Program-made: the position numbers and the translations under genes | Assembly: GCA_020632575.1 (NCBI GenBank) | Contig: JACKFH010000032.1 | Span: 1 to 47,050 of the forward strand | Direction of reading: 5' to 3' | DNA length: 47,050 nucleotides | Origin: Candidatus Omnitrophota bacterium | GTDB taxonomy: Bacteria > Hinthialibacterota > Hinthialibacteria > OLB16 | The notes under the pieces: generated by a model | What the model saw: the letters and a program-made list of their open reading frames with translations, nothing else | What the model was told of the DNA's origin: nothing | Database searches by the model: none | In this document: piece by piece, positions 33,660 through 42,061 of the stretch | Position numbering within the stretch: the stretch's first letter is position 1 | Layout of the letters: every line of letters starts with the position of its first letter

Positions 33660-33687
33660 ACAGGCCCGGTCGATCGACCGGGCCTGT
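33660..33687 (-). terminator. Perfect 28-bp palindrome, terminator of leuB
   Basis: ACAGGCCCGGTCGA followed by its exact reverse complement TCGACCGGGCCTGT gives a fully paired GC-rich stem, 30 bases after the leuB stop. On the minus strand it is followed by TTCAGTTTTTG, a modest T-tract. An operator-like use is possible, but the position favours termination. Confidence 0.75.
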
Positions 33688-33716
33688 GTGAGGGTGTTCG
33701 TGGTGAAGGAAGAGAC

Positions 33717-34787
33717 TTAGAGGTTGTCGACCACAAGGTTGCCGACTTCGGTGGTCGAGTAACCCATCTTGCCGGCTGAGAGGCTTTTCAGTTTAGGCGT
33801 GGTTTTCTTGATCGCCTCTTCGACACGGTCGCCGGCTTTCTTGTAACCGGAGTTTTGGAGGAGCATGGCGAGGGCGCCGATGGCCGCCAATGGGTTGATG
33901 ACATCCTGCCCCGTGTACTTCGGAGCGGAACCGCCGATCGGTTCGTACATGCTGGTGCCGCCCTCATCCGGGTTGATGTTCCCTCCGGCGGCGATGCCCA
34001 TGCCTCCTTGGATCATCGCGCCCAGGTCGGTGATGATGTCGCCGAACATGTTCGGAACGATGATCGTGTCATAGAACTCGGGATTCTTCACAAACCACAT
34101 GCAGCAAGCGTCGACATGGTTGTAATCGCGCTTGATGTCCGGGTAGTCGGCCTCGCCGATCTCCTCGAAAGCGCGGAACCAAAGGTCGCCACAGTACGTG
34201 AGAACATTGGTCTTCGAAACGAGAGTCAGAAGGCCCTTTCCTTCGCCGGCCTCTTTTTTCCGCTTGCAAAACTCAAATGCGAAACGAAGCGCCCGCTCCG
34301 CGCCGAAACGAGTCGCGATCATTTCTTGAGTGGCAACCTCCTGAGGGGTCCCTTTTCGGAGGATACCGCCATTGCCACAGTAAAGGTCCTCGGTGTTTTC
34401 GCGGATGACATCGAAGTTGATGTCCTCCGGTCCCTTGTCCTTGAGCGGGGTGTCGACGCCGGGATAGAGCTTGACCGGGCGGAGATTGATGTACTGGTCG
34501 AGGGCGAATCTCAGGCGGAGGAGCAGCCCTTTCTCCAGAATCCCTGGTTTCACATCGGGGTGTCCCACCGCCCCGAGGAGGATGGCGTCGAACGCGCGCA
34601 ATTCCTCGATCTGTTCGTCGTTAATAATTTCACCGGTGGAAAGGTATCGGTCTCCACCGTAATCGAAGTCTTGAGTGGTGTACTCGATCCCTTCATCTTT
34701 CGCGATTGCCGCGAGAACTTTTAACGCCTCGCGCACCACCTCGGGCCCGGTTCCATCGCCGGGCAAAACCGCCAATTTGAGTGACAT
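33717..34787 (-). CDS. leuB: 3-Isopropylmalate dehydrogenase
   Basis: 356 aa from the ATG at 34787, with GAGGAG just upstream. It catalyses NAD-dependent oxidative decarboxylation of 3-isopropylmalate in leucine synthesis. LPGDGTGPEV, GAVGHPDVKPGILEKGLLLRLRFALDQ, NLRPVK, IRENTEDLY, VSKTNVL, NMFGDIITDLGA and EPIGGSAPKYTGQDVINP cover the substrate Arg/Tyr/Lys and metal Asp residues of the beta-decarboxylating dehydrogenase family. The VGHPDVKPG variant resembles the actinobacterial-type LeuB group. Tartrate- or homoisocitrate-type relatives cannot be fully excluded. No other leu gene is adjacent. Confidence 0.9.
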   Translation of the reverse strand: MSLKLAVLPGDGTGPEVVREALKVLAAIAKDEGIEYTTQDFDYGGDRYLSTGEIINDEQIEELRAFDAILLGAVGHPDVKPGILEKGLLLRLRFALDQYINLRPVKLYPGVDTPLKDKGPEDINFDVIRENTEDLYCGNGGILRKGTPQEVATQEMIATRFGAERALRFAFEFCKRKKEAGEGKGLLTLVSKTNVLTYCGDLWFRAFEEIGEADYPDIKRDYNHVDACCMWFVKNPEFYDTIIVPNMFGDIITDLGAMIQGGMGIAAGGNINPDEGGTSMYEPIGGSAPKYTGQDVINPLAAIGALAMLLQNSGYKKAGDRVEEAIKKTTPKLKSLSAGKMGYSTTEVGNLVVDNL

Positions 34788-34914
34788 GAAAAACTCCTCA
34801 GACAATTGATTTTGAAGGGCGAATTGTTACCACAAGGCCGCGGATTGGGCAAGGAGCAGGGCGGTGCCACGGACACCGAGATATCGGCTTCCACCAGGGG
34901 GTTTGTTGGGCCGG

Positions 34915-35316
34915 TTAATTATCGTTGAAGGGGTCGCTGACAGATACCGCCTCGATCCATTTGGCGAGACATTTTCTAAGGTCGCCCATGTCGAAAGGTT
35001 TTTCGAGATAGTCAGTAGCGCCCGCCTGCATGGCGTGGACGGCGTTTTGAACGCTTCCGTAGGCGGTGATTACAATCACGGGAAGCGAAGGACCAAATTC
35101 CCGGCGGACATACTGGATTATCTCCATGCCCCCCGCTCCGGGCATATTCATGTCCGTGATGACCGCGTCAAATCTCTCGTTTTCCAGGAGTCCCAGAGCT
35201 TGGTGTCCATCCTCGGCGGTTCTTACCTCGAATCCGAACGCCTCCAGGTTTGCTTGCAATAGAATGAGGATGCGCTCCTCGTCATCGGCGACCAATACAC
35301 GCGGTTTGTCAATCAA
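34915..35316 (-). CDS. Single-domain response regulator
   Basis: 133 aa, TTG start with GGGAGG 8 bases upstream. Receiver domain only: acidic pocket Asp11-Asp12, phospho-acceptor Asp55 (VITDMNMPG), Thr84 (VITAYG) and Lys106 (YLEKPFD). There is no DNA-binding output, so it acts by protein contact or as a phosphorelay part. It lies 74 bases downstream of the histidine kinase at 35391, its likely partner. Confidence 0.95.
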   Translation of the reverse strand: MIDKPRVLVADDEERILILLQANLEAFGFEVRTAEDGHQALGLLENERFDAVITDMNMPGAGGMEIIQYVRREFGPSLPVIVITAYGSVQNAVHAMQAGATDYLEKPFDMGDLRKCLAKWIEAVSVSDPFNDN

Positions 35317-35390
35317 GGTGGAAGCCTCCCATGAATGGTTTCATTGCCAGTTATCGGCGAATGGAGCGAAAAGATTCACTGTTTCAAATG

Positions 35391-36896
35391 TTAACTCAAC
35401 TCTTCGGGGATATCCGTCTCCTCCTCCTCGGAAGGAGCGGCGCCCTCTGGAGCAAGCCGAACATTTAAAATAAAGCAAGCACCCGTGCCCGTTGGTTTAA
35501 CCGCTTCAATCGTCGCATTATTACCCGTAACGAGGTGACGGACAATAGCCAACCCCAATCCGGTGCCATTCTCCTTGCCGGTGAAGAATGGGTCGAAAAC
35601 ATGGGAAAGGTGCTCCTCGGAGATGCCGGGGCCATCGTCGGTCACTCGAATTTGAAGGTGTCCCTCCCCGCTGACTCGGCTCTCCACCAGGATGGTTCCC
35701 TGCCCCTTGCAGGCGTCGCGAGCGTTTCGAAAGAGATTGGTGAACACCTGAATGAGTTGGCCGCGATTGAACCAGACCAAGTCGTGTTCGGGATCGAGTT
35801 GCTCCACCAGCTCCACCTTTGGCGATTGCTTCAGCGATCGTTCCGAGGAATCCTCGATGGCCCTCTTCAAACTGGTCGGACTTTTGGCCGGGGCAAGGCG
35901 AGGTTTCACCAACCCCAAGAGATCTTGGACCATGTTGTTTAATCGATCGACCTCGTCGATGACATAAACGGCGAGTTTCTTCGATGGGCTCGTATCGGGG
36001 GAAGTCTCCTCAATGGTTTGCGCGGAACCCCGGATGATAAAAAGTGGGTTGCGAATTTCATGAGCGAGATAACTGGCCATTTTGCCGAGGTTGGAGAGAC
36101 GTTCCTGTTCACGTAGTTCACGGCTTTGTCTTTGGATCGTGTTGAAAGCGCTTTTGAAGAGTCCGAACAAAACGATGTTGCTCAGCATGTAGATGACACC
36201 GACACGTTTCCACACCGAGCGGACATCCTTGATGGTTTTTTCGATGATCTCCTTCGGATCGATGCGAAGTTCGAGAACGCCCGCGACCACTTCGCTCCCC
36301 TCCGCGGCGTCGATAATCCGTTTCTTGAGAATTTCCGATTTCAGGTCATTCCCCTTCGCCGCCGGGAGGACGCTGGCGCGGGGAAAACGGATGGGCAGAA
36401 GCACTCTCATGGCGCTCGAGGCGTCATTGATCACCGCCTCCTCATTGGTCATCGCTTGCCACATCCAAATAAGCCCATAGCGGTTGGTGGTCAATTCCGC
36501 GAATTCCTGGCCCTTGTCGAACGCCTCCTGAAAACCCTCGTCCATGATTAGGGGATTTCCAATCACACTTGGTTGATTGGACCAAACCGCCTGGTCCAAG
36601 TTCCACAGGATTTGCGTCTTATAGACATCGCCGGAAAGGAAACCGGCGCTTTCCTCGATCGATTCCAATCTGGCTTGGGCTTCGTTGGGGTGTTTCGGGA
36701 TTTCATCGAGGAACGAAATCCGAATTCGCTTCCTCATCACAGTCCGGAGATCGTCGGCCAAGTTGGAGGTTTGAAACCGTGTGACGCTATCCACGAGCCG
36801 TTCGGAAAACCAGACGCCGAAATAGATGCCAATGGCGAGGTGCCACACCAAATTCCACAGGAAGAACTTTTGGATCAGGTTAACTCGCACGGTCAA
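35391..36896 (-). CDS. Membrane sensor histidine kinase, two TM
   Basis: 501 aa. The start is TTG overlapping the mqnA stop (TTGA), or a GTG two codons on. TM1 lies at about 10-30 (FLWNLVWHLAIGIYFGVWF), a periplasmic sensor of about 190 residues follows, and TM2 is near 225-245 (VGVIYMLSNIVLFGLF). A coiled-coil linker (RQSRELREQERLSNLG) leads to a HisKA box, ASYLAHEIRNPLFII, with His279. The HATPase has TDDGPGI, VFDPFFTGKENGTGLGLAIV and GTGACFILNV. Translational overlap with mqnA and the receiver gene downstream suggest an mqnA-kinase-regulator operon, possibly sensing envelope or redox state. That link is inference. Confidence 0.95.
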   Translation of the reverse strand: MTVRVNLIQKFFLWNLVWHLAIGIYFGVWFSERLVDSVTRFQTSNLADDLRTVMRKRIRISFLDEIPKHPNEAQARLESIEESAGFLSGDVYKTQILWNLDQAVWSNQPSVIGNPLIMDEGFQEAFDKGQEFAELTTNRYGLIWMWQAMTNEEAVINDASSAMRVLLPIRFPRASVLPAAKGNDLKSEILKKRIIDAAEGSEVVAGVLELRIDPKEIIEKTIKDVRSVWKRVGVIYMLSNIVLFGLFKSAFNTIQRQSRELREQERLSNLGKMASYLAHEIRNPLFIIRGSAQTIEETSPDTSPSKKLAVYVIDEVDRLNNMVQDLLGLVKPRLAPAKSPTSLKRAIEDSSERSLKQSPKVELVEQLDPEHDLVWFNRGQLIQVFTNLFRNARDACKGQGTILVESRVSGEGHLQIRVTDDGPGISEEHLSHVFDPFFTGKENGTGLGLAIVRHLVTGNNATIEAVKPTGTGACFILNVRLAPEGAAPSEEEETDIPEELS

Positions 36897-37747
36897 GCCT
36901 CATGGGATTGATCAGCGGGGTGATCCAAATGGTAGTTAATGGTGACTGGGATCTCGACCCCGAGAGCCGGTAGATCCGGAACGATCTCCCGCAAACGGTG
37001 ATGTTCGGCCGCGGCGAGTGTGAGGAACCGTTGCAGGCCGATAAGCGCCTCGCCATCCAAGGTGAATTGCAGGGAATCGGTAAGGTATCCGACACAGAGA
37101 TCATTCGTCAGTCCCAGTTCTTCAGAGGCTTCGACCGCCAACTGAGGGATTGTCTTGTGCACTCGCTTGGGAGCATCCATCAGGTATTTTCCAATCGCTC
37201 CCAAAACGGATTCCTGTCTCACCAACCAGACCGCGTAGACGAAAGGCGATCCGGTCCACTCCATCCAAGCGGCCCCGAGGTCCAATTGATGAGCGAACCT
37301 CCCCGCTCTCTGCAGGCCGAGATCGCCGATCGCCAGTTGGGCGTCGCAGGCCTTTGCCTCCGGACTTTCGACCGGATATCGGGAGAATTGCGGATCTTGT
37401 TTCAGAAAACGCCAATACCAGAGACCCGTTAATGCGCAAGAAGTGAGGGAGGAGGGATCGAGATTGACCGTCTTGGCTTGTTCGACCGGTTTCTCGGAGG
37501 TGAGGATGACGCTGTTGACCGCGCCTCGGGAGATGACGCCGACACCGGGGAGGATATCGAGCCCGCCCCTCAGGTATTCGATCGAGGAACAGAGTGCGAC
37601 ATCCACAAGCCCTTCGCCAATCATTCGAGAGAGCTGGCTGGGTGGGGCAAAAACAAAATCGGCTTCTTGGTGGAACAATTCATGCCCCTGAACGAGCGGT
37701 TTGGAGTTCAGGTAAGGCACCGCGCCCACTTGGATCTTCGATTTCAT
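36893..37747 (-). CDS. mqnA: Chorismate dehydratase, futalosine menaquinone pathway
   Basis: 284 aa. MqnA converts chorismate to 3-[(1-carboxyvinyl)oxy]benzoate, the first step of the futalosine route to menaquinone. The family hallmarks are VGAVPYLNSKPLV at the N-terminus, APPSQLSRMIGEGLVDVALCSSIEYLR, the SRGAVNSVIL loop, and AQLAIGDLGL...DLGAAWMEWTGSPFVYAVWLVR. The two-lobed binding-protein fold is complete. No mqnB/C/D genes are in the window. The overlap with a histidine kinase gene is unusual company for this enzyme. Confidence 0.96.
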   Translation of the reverse strand: MKSKIQVGAVPYLNSKPLVQGHELFHQEADFVFAPPSQLSRMIGEGLVDVALCSSIEYLRGGLDILPGVGVISRGAVNSVILTSEKPVEQAKTVNLDPSSLTSCALTGLWYWRFLKQDPQFSRYPVESPEAKACDAQLAIGDLGLQRAGRFAHQLDLGAAWMEWTGSPFVYAVWLVRQESVLGAIGKYLMDAPKRVHKTIPQLAVEASEELGLTNDLCVGYLTDSLQFTLDGEALIGLQRFLTLAAAEHHRLREIVPDLPALGVEIPVTINYHLDHPADQSHEA

Positions 37748-37798
37748 CGATTAGCTACGAGGTCCCCTCATCGGAAAGGCCTTGCGACCTTTGAAAAA

Positions 37799-38722
37799 TC
37801 ATAACAGTCCGAATGCCCGGCGAAAAGAGAGGCTTGCCGAGTTTCGGAAAAGGCGTTCCAACTTGGAATGGGTGGTCTTCACCCCGATCCAATGGACCCG
37901 TTTCTCCTTCCCCTCGAGGGGGAGATCCGGGTGGTCCGGATCGAGCTCCCAGGGGTGAATGTAGACCACCGGCTCGCCCTGGTATTCGGCGGTTTCGGGG
38001 AGTTCAGGCGGCTCCGGTTTACGTTCGTTGTCCCAGTTTCGGAGGCTCGCGACCAGATACAAGTAGGGAAGTGCGCGAAGGTATCCACCGCCTCCCAGGG
38101 CCATGCGTTTTCCGAGCCAAGTGACCGTCCCTGGCGGGACCTCCAGTAGAGATCCGGAGGAGGTCTCAATGATGTAGGGGTGACGAGGGGCCGAGGAATC
38201 GCCAAACAGATAACTTTCGATCGGGTAGATTGAGGAATCCACCTCGATTCCAGCCTCGACAAGTTCCTCCCACATCCAATCGACATCCCGACTCAGCGAC
38301 CACATCGGGGCGCGGTGTGATCGAACTCTTTCACCTGTGATATTGGACAGGATATCGCAAGATTTTCCGAGCGATTCACGAAACTCTTCACGGGTTAGAG
38401 AGTCGACCGGGCGGTGATCGTAGGTGTGGGTCCCGATCTCATGCCCTTCTTCCAGGCATCTCAGAACAAGGTCCGCGTGACGTTCGGCGAGCCAACCAAC
38501 CCAGAAAAAGGTGGATTGAATTTCGTATTTCGCGAGGAGATCCAGGAGTCGGTTCATCCCAACTTCCAACCGGTCGGGATATTCCGGCTTACCCCAATCG
38601 GAGATTGGGATGGACTCGGGGCTCATGTAATAGTCTTCGACATCGACGGTGAAGAGGATGCGGCGTTTCTGCCCCGCGCGATGGAGACGATCGGGTTGGA
38701 TTGGACTATTCGGTGGCTTCAT
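37799..38722 (-). CDS. Polysaccharide deacetylase family protein (DUF3473 type)
   Basis: 307 aa. NodB-fold features: FTVDVEDYY (catalytic Asp with metal-site Asp), STFFWVGWLAERH, the metal-binding GHEIGTHTYDHRPV, and HRAPMWSLSRDVDWMWEELVEAGIEVDSSIYPI. The C-terminal part (GGGGYLRALPYLY, VVYIHPWELDPDHPDLP) matches the DUF3473 extension seen in XrtA/PEP-CTERM exopolysaccharide deacetylases. No exosortase or PEP-CTERM gene is in this window. The ATG is inside the 3' end of the propeller gene (17-base overlap), so translation is coupled. It probably trims N-acetyl groups from an exported polysaccharide. Confidence 0.92.
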   Translation of the reverse strand: MKPPNSPIQPDRLHRAGQKRRILFTVDVEDYYMSPESIPISDWGKPEYPDRLEVGMNRLLDLLAKYEIQSTFFWVGWLAERHADLVLRCLEEGHEIGTHTYDHRPVDSLTREEFRESLGKSCDILSNITGERVRSHRAPMWSLSRDVDWMWEELVEAGIEVDSSIYPIESYLFGDSSAPRHPYIIETSSGSLLEVPPGTVTWLGKRMALGGGGYLRALPYLYLVASLRNWDNERKPEPPELPETAEYQGEPVVYIHPWELDPDHPDLPLEGKEKRVHWIGVKTTHSKLERLFRNSASLSFRRAFGLL

Positions 38723-40073
38723 ACAATGAGTAGACCTGTGCGTTGCCGAGGGTGAATTTGAGATGGACTGCTTCGCCCTCGAGTTTGGTCCTGTCGGATC
38801 CGCTCCATTCTAATGCAAGGTCAACCGAATCCTGGCCCTCCAAAGTCAAGATTGGATTCTCAAGCCCTTCGAAAGATACACCCTTTTGGTCGAGAACCTC
38901 GACTTGAATCGACCCCTCGGAACAGTCGGCGTTTAATGTCAGGGACCCCTTCGGGAATTCGATGGGTTGGGTCCAGAAGGAACCCTGTCCCTCGGTTCCG
39001 CAGGAGACAAGGCCATCTTTGCGAAGCCAATAAAGTCGAATGTCCCGCTCATTGTGGGCAGCGAGGCAGAGGCGATTGTCCATCTCAAAGGGGGCGGCAT
39101 ACGACCAAGCGGCCATGTCGGTTTCTCGATAAGGACGTCGCCATTCGATGCCATCGGGGCTGGTCACCAGTTCGTACTTAAGGATACCGCTGTGTTTTTT
39201 CGGCTGCGTCGGATCGGCGTAGTATTTCATCACGATGCCTGCGTATCGGTCGGCGTACCTAAAGACATTGATCAGATAGAACTCGGTGGTGGGAGCATCG
39301 GAGGCGTCGGGTTCGAGGATATCCTCTTGAGGCGTCCATTCATGGAGGTCGGAACTCCTTCGAATCGACAGACTGCGGCGTTTGCCCGGTAGGTTGTCCT
39401 CAAAGGGTTTTTCGGGCCATTCGAGAAGACGGGTTTGGTAAAGGAGATATTCGTCCCCGCTTTGGATCAGGGAGTAGGCGTCATTGTGCTCGGTGAACAC
39501 AGCCTTGTCTTCGGTTTTCTTGGTCCAGTGGATTCCATCCGTCGAGGAGGCGATCATCGCACCTGCCTGCCCCTCGGCGGGTTGATCCCAGTAAAGAGAG
39601 ATCCATCCCCCATCGGGACCCGGAACGACCTGAAAGACGTTGAAACCTCCCCAGGTCGGCTTGTGGGGGGAGCGCTGCAAGACCACGTTATGCGGGCCGG
39701 GCCAGGATTGGTCGAAGAGATTCAGATCGGGACGCTCGAACGATCCATCCGGTTTCAAGTATCCGAGGCACCAGGTCCTTTGGTCGACATAGTCCTCATG
39801 CTCTTTCTCCACACGCTGGTAGTAGATGGCGATCTTGCCATCCAACTCGATCATGTCGGTGGGCATCTGCCAGAGCGAGGGCCGGTCATCCGAGGATTCG
39901 AGGAGGATGCGGCTGTCTTCCAGGTTGAAGGGGTGGGCGGAGAATTCGACATTCTCCGGTTCGCGAATGTCTCCGATCTCCATGAAATGGAGATCGAGTG
40001 GCTCGCCCTGGACCTGAATTCCCATGAATAAGATCGCTGTAACACCTGATAACCAACCACCCAATCGCCTCAT
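38706..40073 (-). CDS. Secreted five-bladed-propeller-like protein (GH32/43/130-like), hypothetical
   Basis: 455 aa with a signal peptide (GWLSGVTAILFMGIQVQG). Repeated strands such as YYQRVEKEHEDYVDQRTWCLGYLKPDG, WISLYWDQPAEG...SSTDGIHWTKK, YLLYQTRLLEWPEK, RRSSDLHEWTP and VTSPDGIEWRRP are typical of GH43/GH32-like propellers and related planctomycete proteins. The C-terminal 100 residues form a jelly-roll ending AVHLKFTLGNAQVYSLY, common after such propellers. Catalytic acids cannot be assigned. GGGAGGTGATCC sits just ahead of the ATG. It is paired with a polysaccharide deacetylase downstream, which hints at glycan handling. Confidence 0.85.
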   Translation of the reverse strand: MRRLGGWLSGVTAILFMGIQVQGEPLDLHFMEIGDIREPENVEFSAHPFNLEDSRILLESSDDRPSLWQMPTDMIELDGKIAIYYQRVEKEHEDYVDQRTWCLGYLKPDGSFERPDLNLFDQSWPGPHNVVLQRSPHKPTWGGFNVFQVVPGPDGGWISLYWDQPAEGQAGAMIASSTDGIHWTKKTEDKAVFTEHNDAYSLIQSGDEYLLYQTRLLEWPEKPFEDNLPGKRRSLSIRRSSDLHEWTPQEDILEPDASDAPTTEFYLINVFRYADRYAGIVMKYYADPTQPKKHSGILKYELVTSPDGIEWRRPYRETDMAAWSYAAPFEMDNRLCLAAHNERDIRLYWLRKDGLVSCGTEGQGSFWTQPIEFPKGSLTLNADCSEGSIQVEVLDQKGVSFEGLENPILTLEGQDSVDLALEWSGSDRTKLEGEAVHLKFTLGNAQVYSLYEATE

Positions 40074-40164
40074 TGGATCACCTCCCGATATAGCGAGAGA
40101 CTATCAGAAAAGGGATTTGTTTTGTGCACCTGCGAAAAATGGCTCCTCGGGTTTAAGATGCCTT

Positions 40165-40494
40165 ATGCAAATGCCCAAGCCCAGAAAACTCAGACTTCCC
40201 AAACACCCCGACCCATGGATTGTTTTTTCCACTCTCGGAAGATCCGGTGTCGCCAATCCTGGGATTCGATATCGAGTGGTCGCGGATTACGAACCGGTGG
40301 AGGAACAAGGTTTCGCCCGCCACCTGTTCATCGAGAAATTGGTCAGCAGCCAGGATGGATCGAGCCAATGGGAGGAGATCGATGCCGAAGATCTTTCCGA
40401 CGCAATGGCAGATCTATTACACGACCTTCTCGACGAGCGGCTGACAGTCAAACCCACCGAGTTGAGCGCACGACGAGCGGAGAAGGAGGGGTAG
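40165..40494 (+). CDS. Small hypothetical cytosolic protein
   Basis: 109 aa from the ATG at 40165; the ATG at 40171 is equally possible, and the frame is open upstream to 40024 over the divergent gene. No family recognised. Basic N-terminus (MPKPRKLRLPKHPDPW), then WIVFSTLGRSGVANPGIRYRV, a charged beta-like middle and an acidic helical end (AEDLSDAMADLLHDLLDERL). No membrane segment, no clear Shine-Dalgarno. Residue usage looks coding. It is divergent from the propeller gene and followed 103 bases later by the SRPBCC gene. Confidence 0.6.
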   Translation: MQMPKPRKLRLPKHPDPWIVFSTLGRSGVANPGIRYRVVADYEPVEEQGFARHLFIEKLVSSQDGSSQWEEIDAEDLSDAMADLLHDLLDERLTVKPTELSARRAEKEG

Positions 40495-40597
40495 ACATAG
40501 GGGTTACTTGTCGCCTTACCATTGAGTTTACAGTAGGGTCACTTTTTCCGGATCTCCATTGCATTGTCTTTTCCAATCCCCCTAGTGGGAGTTTTCC

Positions 40598-41065
40598 ATG
40601 CACGTACTTGAACAACAGCAGGATCTGCCCGCCTCGGTCGAAGAGGTGTGGGATTTCATTAAGACTCCGAAAAACCTGAACGCCATCACGCCCGACGATC
40701 TCGATTTCGAGTTCCTCGGGGACCTTCCTGATGAGATGTACAACGGGCTCCTCATTCGGTACCGCATCGGCATCCCCATGTTCGGCAAATGGAACTGGGT
40801 GACCGAAATTAAACATATCCGAGAAGGAATCTCTTTCATCGATGAGCAGCGGTTTGGGCCCTACAAATTCTGGTACCACTACCACGAGGTCCGGTCAATC
40901 GAGGGGGGGACTCGCATGATTGATCGAGTCCACTATAAACTGCCATTTGGCCCGCTAGGCGAAATTGTCCACGTCCTTCAGGTGAAGGGGATGTTAAAAA
41001 AGATTTTTTCCTTTAGACAGGAGAGGATGAAGGAACTTTTTCCAGGCCATACCGAATCGACTTGA
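40598..41065 (+). CDS. SRPBCC family protein
   Basis: 155 aa, ATG behind GGGAGTTTTCC. The ligand-binding SRPBCC fold is clear: LEQQQDLPASVEEVWDFIKTPKNLNAITPDDLDFEFLGD, then GLLIRYRIGIPMFGKWNWVTEI, FIDEQRFGPYKFWYHYHEV and MIDRVHYKLPFGPLGEIVH. It closely resembles the SRPBCC 'cell-division-inhibitor-like' group often found near sugar-nucleotide epimerases. No membrane anchor. The ligand is unknown. The LamG gene follows 12 bases downstream, so they may share a transcript. Confidence 0.9.
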   Translation: MHVLEQQQDLPASVEEVWDFIKTPKNLNAITPDDLDFEFLGDLPDEMYNGLLIRYRIGIPMFGKWNWVTEIKHIREGISFIDEQRFGPYKFWYHYHEVRSIEGGTRMIDRVHYKLPFGPLGEIVHVLQVKGMLKKIFSFRQERMKELFPGHTEST

Positions 41066-41077
41066 TAGGAGAAATCT

Positions 41078-41941
41078 GTGACCCAACGAGCCCTGCTTTT
41101 CTCATCCCTATTCTCGCTCCTCTTTTCCTCTTCTCCATCGAGGGCGGACGATTTATCGAAGTCAGTCACCTTTTACGCCTCGTTCGACAAGTCCTACGAC
41201 GCCGACTTTGGCTCGGGTGACAGGAGGATGTACACCACCCTCACTCGTGAAATGGAAGACGCCAAACTGGGGATGAACCGCGAGGATGTCTCCATTGATA
41301 GGGATGGGGGGAAATACGGCGGCGCTTTGAAGTTCACCAAGAAAGTGGATCCACTTCTCCTCTACAAGGTCCAGGGGAATGTCGATTACGAGAAAGAGGA
41401 TTGGAGCGGGACGATGTCCTTCTGGTTGCGGCTCGACCCCGATGAGGATTTGGAGCCGGGGTATTGCGATCCCATTCTGCTCACCGACAAGAGTTGGGAT
41501 GACGCCTGCTTCTTTGTCGACTTTTCGAAAGACGATGTTCCAAGGAAGTTTCGGGGCGGGTTCTTCTGCGACAAATCGGTTTGGAATCCGAAGGGCCTAC
41601 CGTGGGATGAGGTCCCGGAGAAAGAGCAACCGTTCATGGTCGTGGACAACCCGCCGTTCGACCATGAGGAATGGACGCATGTGGCCATGACCTTTTCCAA
41701 TATCAACACCGGCGAGAAAAATGGGTCGATCAAACTCTACATGAACGGCGAGCTAAAGAGTTCCATGGAGGGGCGTGAGCAGACATTCACTTGGGATACG
41801 GAGAAGGCGTGGATAAAGATCGGGTACAACCTGATTGGGTGGTTCGATGAATTAGCGTTTTTCGACCGAGAGCTTTCCAGCGAGGAGATCGGGGAATTAC
41901 ACCGGAGGAGCGAAGACCTCTCTTCGGGGTTTGGCAAATAG
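41078..41941 (+). CDS. Secreted LamG/concanavalin-like domain protein
   Basis: 287 aa, GTG start with AGGAGA 7 bases upstream. The signal peptide is residues 1-23 (LLFSSLFSLLFSSSPSRA). The rest is one LamG-3-type beta-sandwich: VTFYASFDKSYDADFGSGD, GGKYGGALKFT, GTMSFWLRLDPDEDL, EEWTHVAMTFSNINTG, IKLYMNGELKSSMEG and WIKIGYNLIGWFDELAFFDRELSSEEIGELH. It probably binds carbohydrate at the cell surface. An inverted repeat with a T5 run follows at once (41950-42034). Confidence 0.9.
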   Translation: MTQRALLFSSLFSLLFSSSPSRADDLSKSVTFYASFDKSYDADFGSGDRRMYTTLTREMEDAKLGMNREDVSIDRDGGKYGGALKFTKKVDPLLLYKVQGNVDYEKEDWSGTMSFWLRLDPDEDLEPGYCDPILLTDKSWDDACFFVDFSKDDVPRKFRGGFFCDKSVWNPKGLPWDEVPEKEQPFMVVDNPPFDHEEWTHVAMTFSNINTGEKNGSIKLYMNGELKSSMEGREQTFTWDTEKAWIKIGYNLIGWFDELAFFDRELSSEEIGELHRRSEDLSSGFGK

Positions 41942-41949
41942 GCAAAGAT

Positions 41950-42034
41950 CCGTAGCCCGGCAACTCATTTGCCGGGATGAGGGTAGCAAATCGCTTCATT
42001 CCCCCGGCAAGTGAGTTGCCGGGCTACGGTTTTT
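41950..42034 (+). terminator. Long inverted repeat with T-run; terminator and REP-like element
   Basis: The arms at 41950-41976 and 42003-42029 are 27 bases each and match at 26 positions (CCGTAGCCCGGCAACTCATTTGCCGGG and its inverse). They are followed by TTTTT at 42030-42034. Each arm is itself a small hairpin (CCGGCAA...TTGCCGG), a feature of REP/BIME elements. It would end the LamG transcript. Confidence 0.8.
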
Positions 42035-42061
42035 CGACACGCTATCCAGGATAATGAAGAA

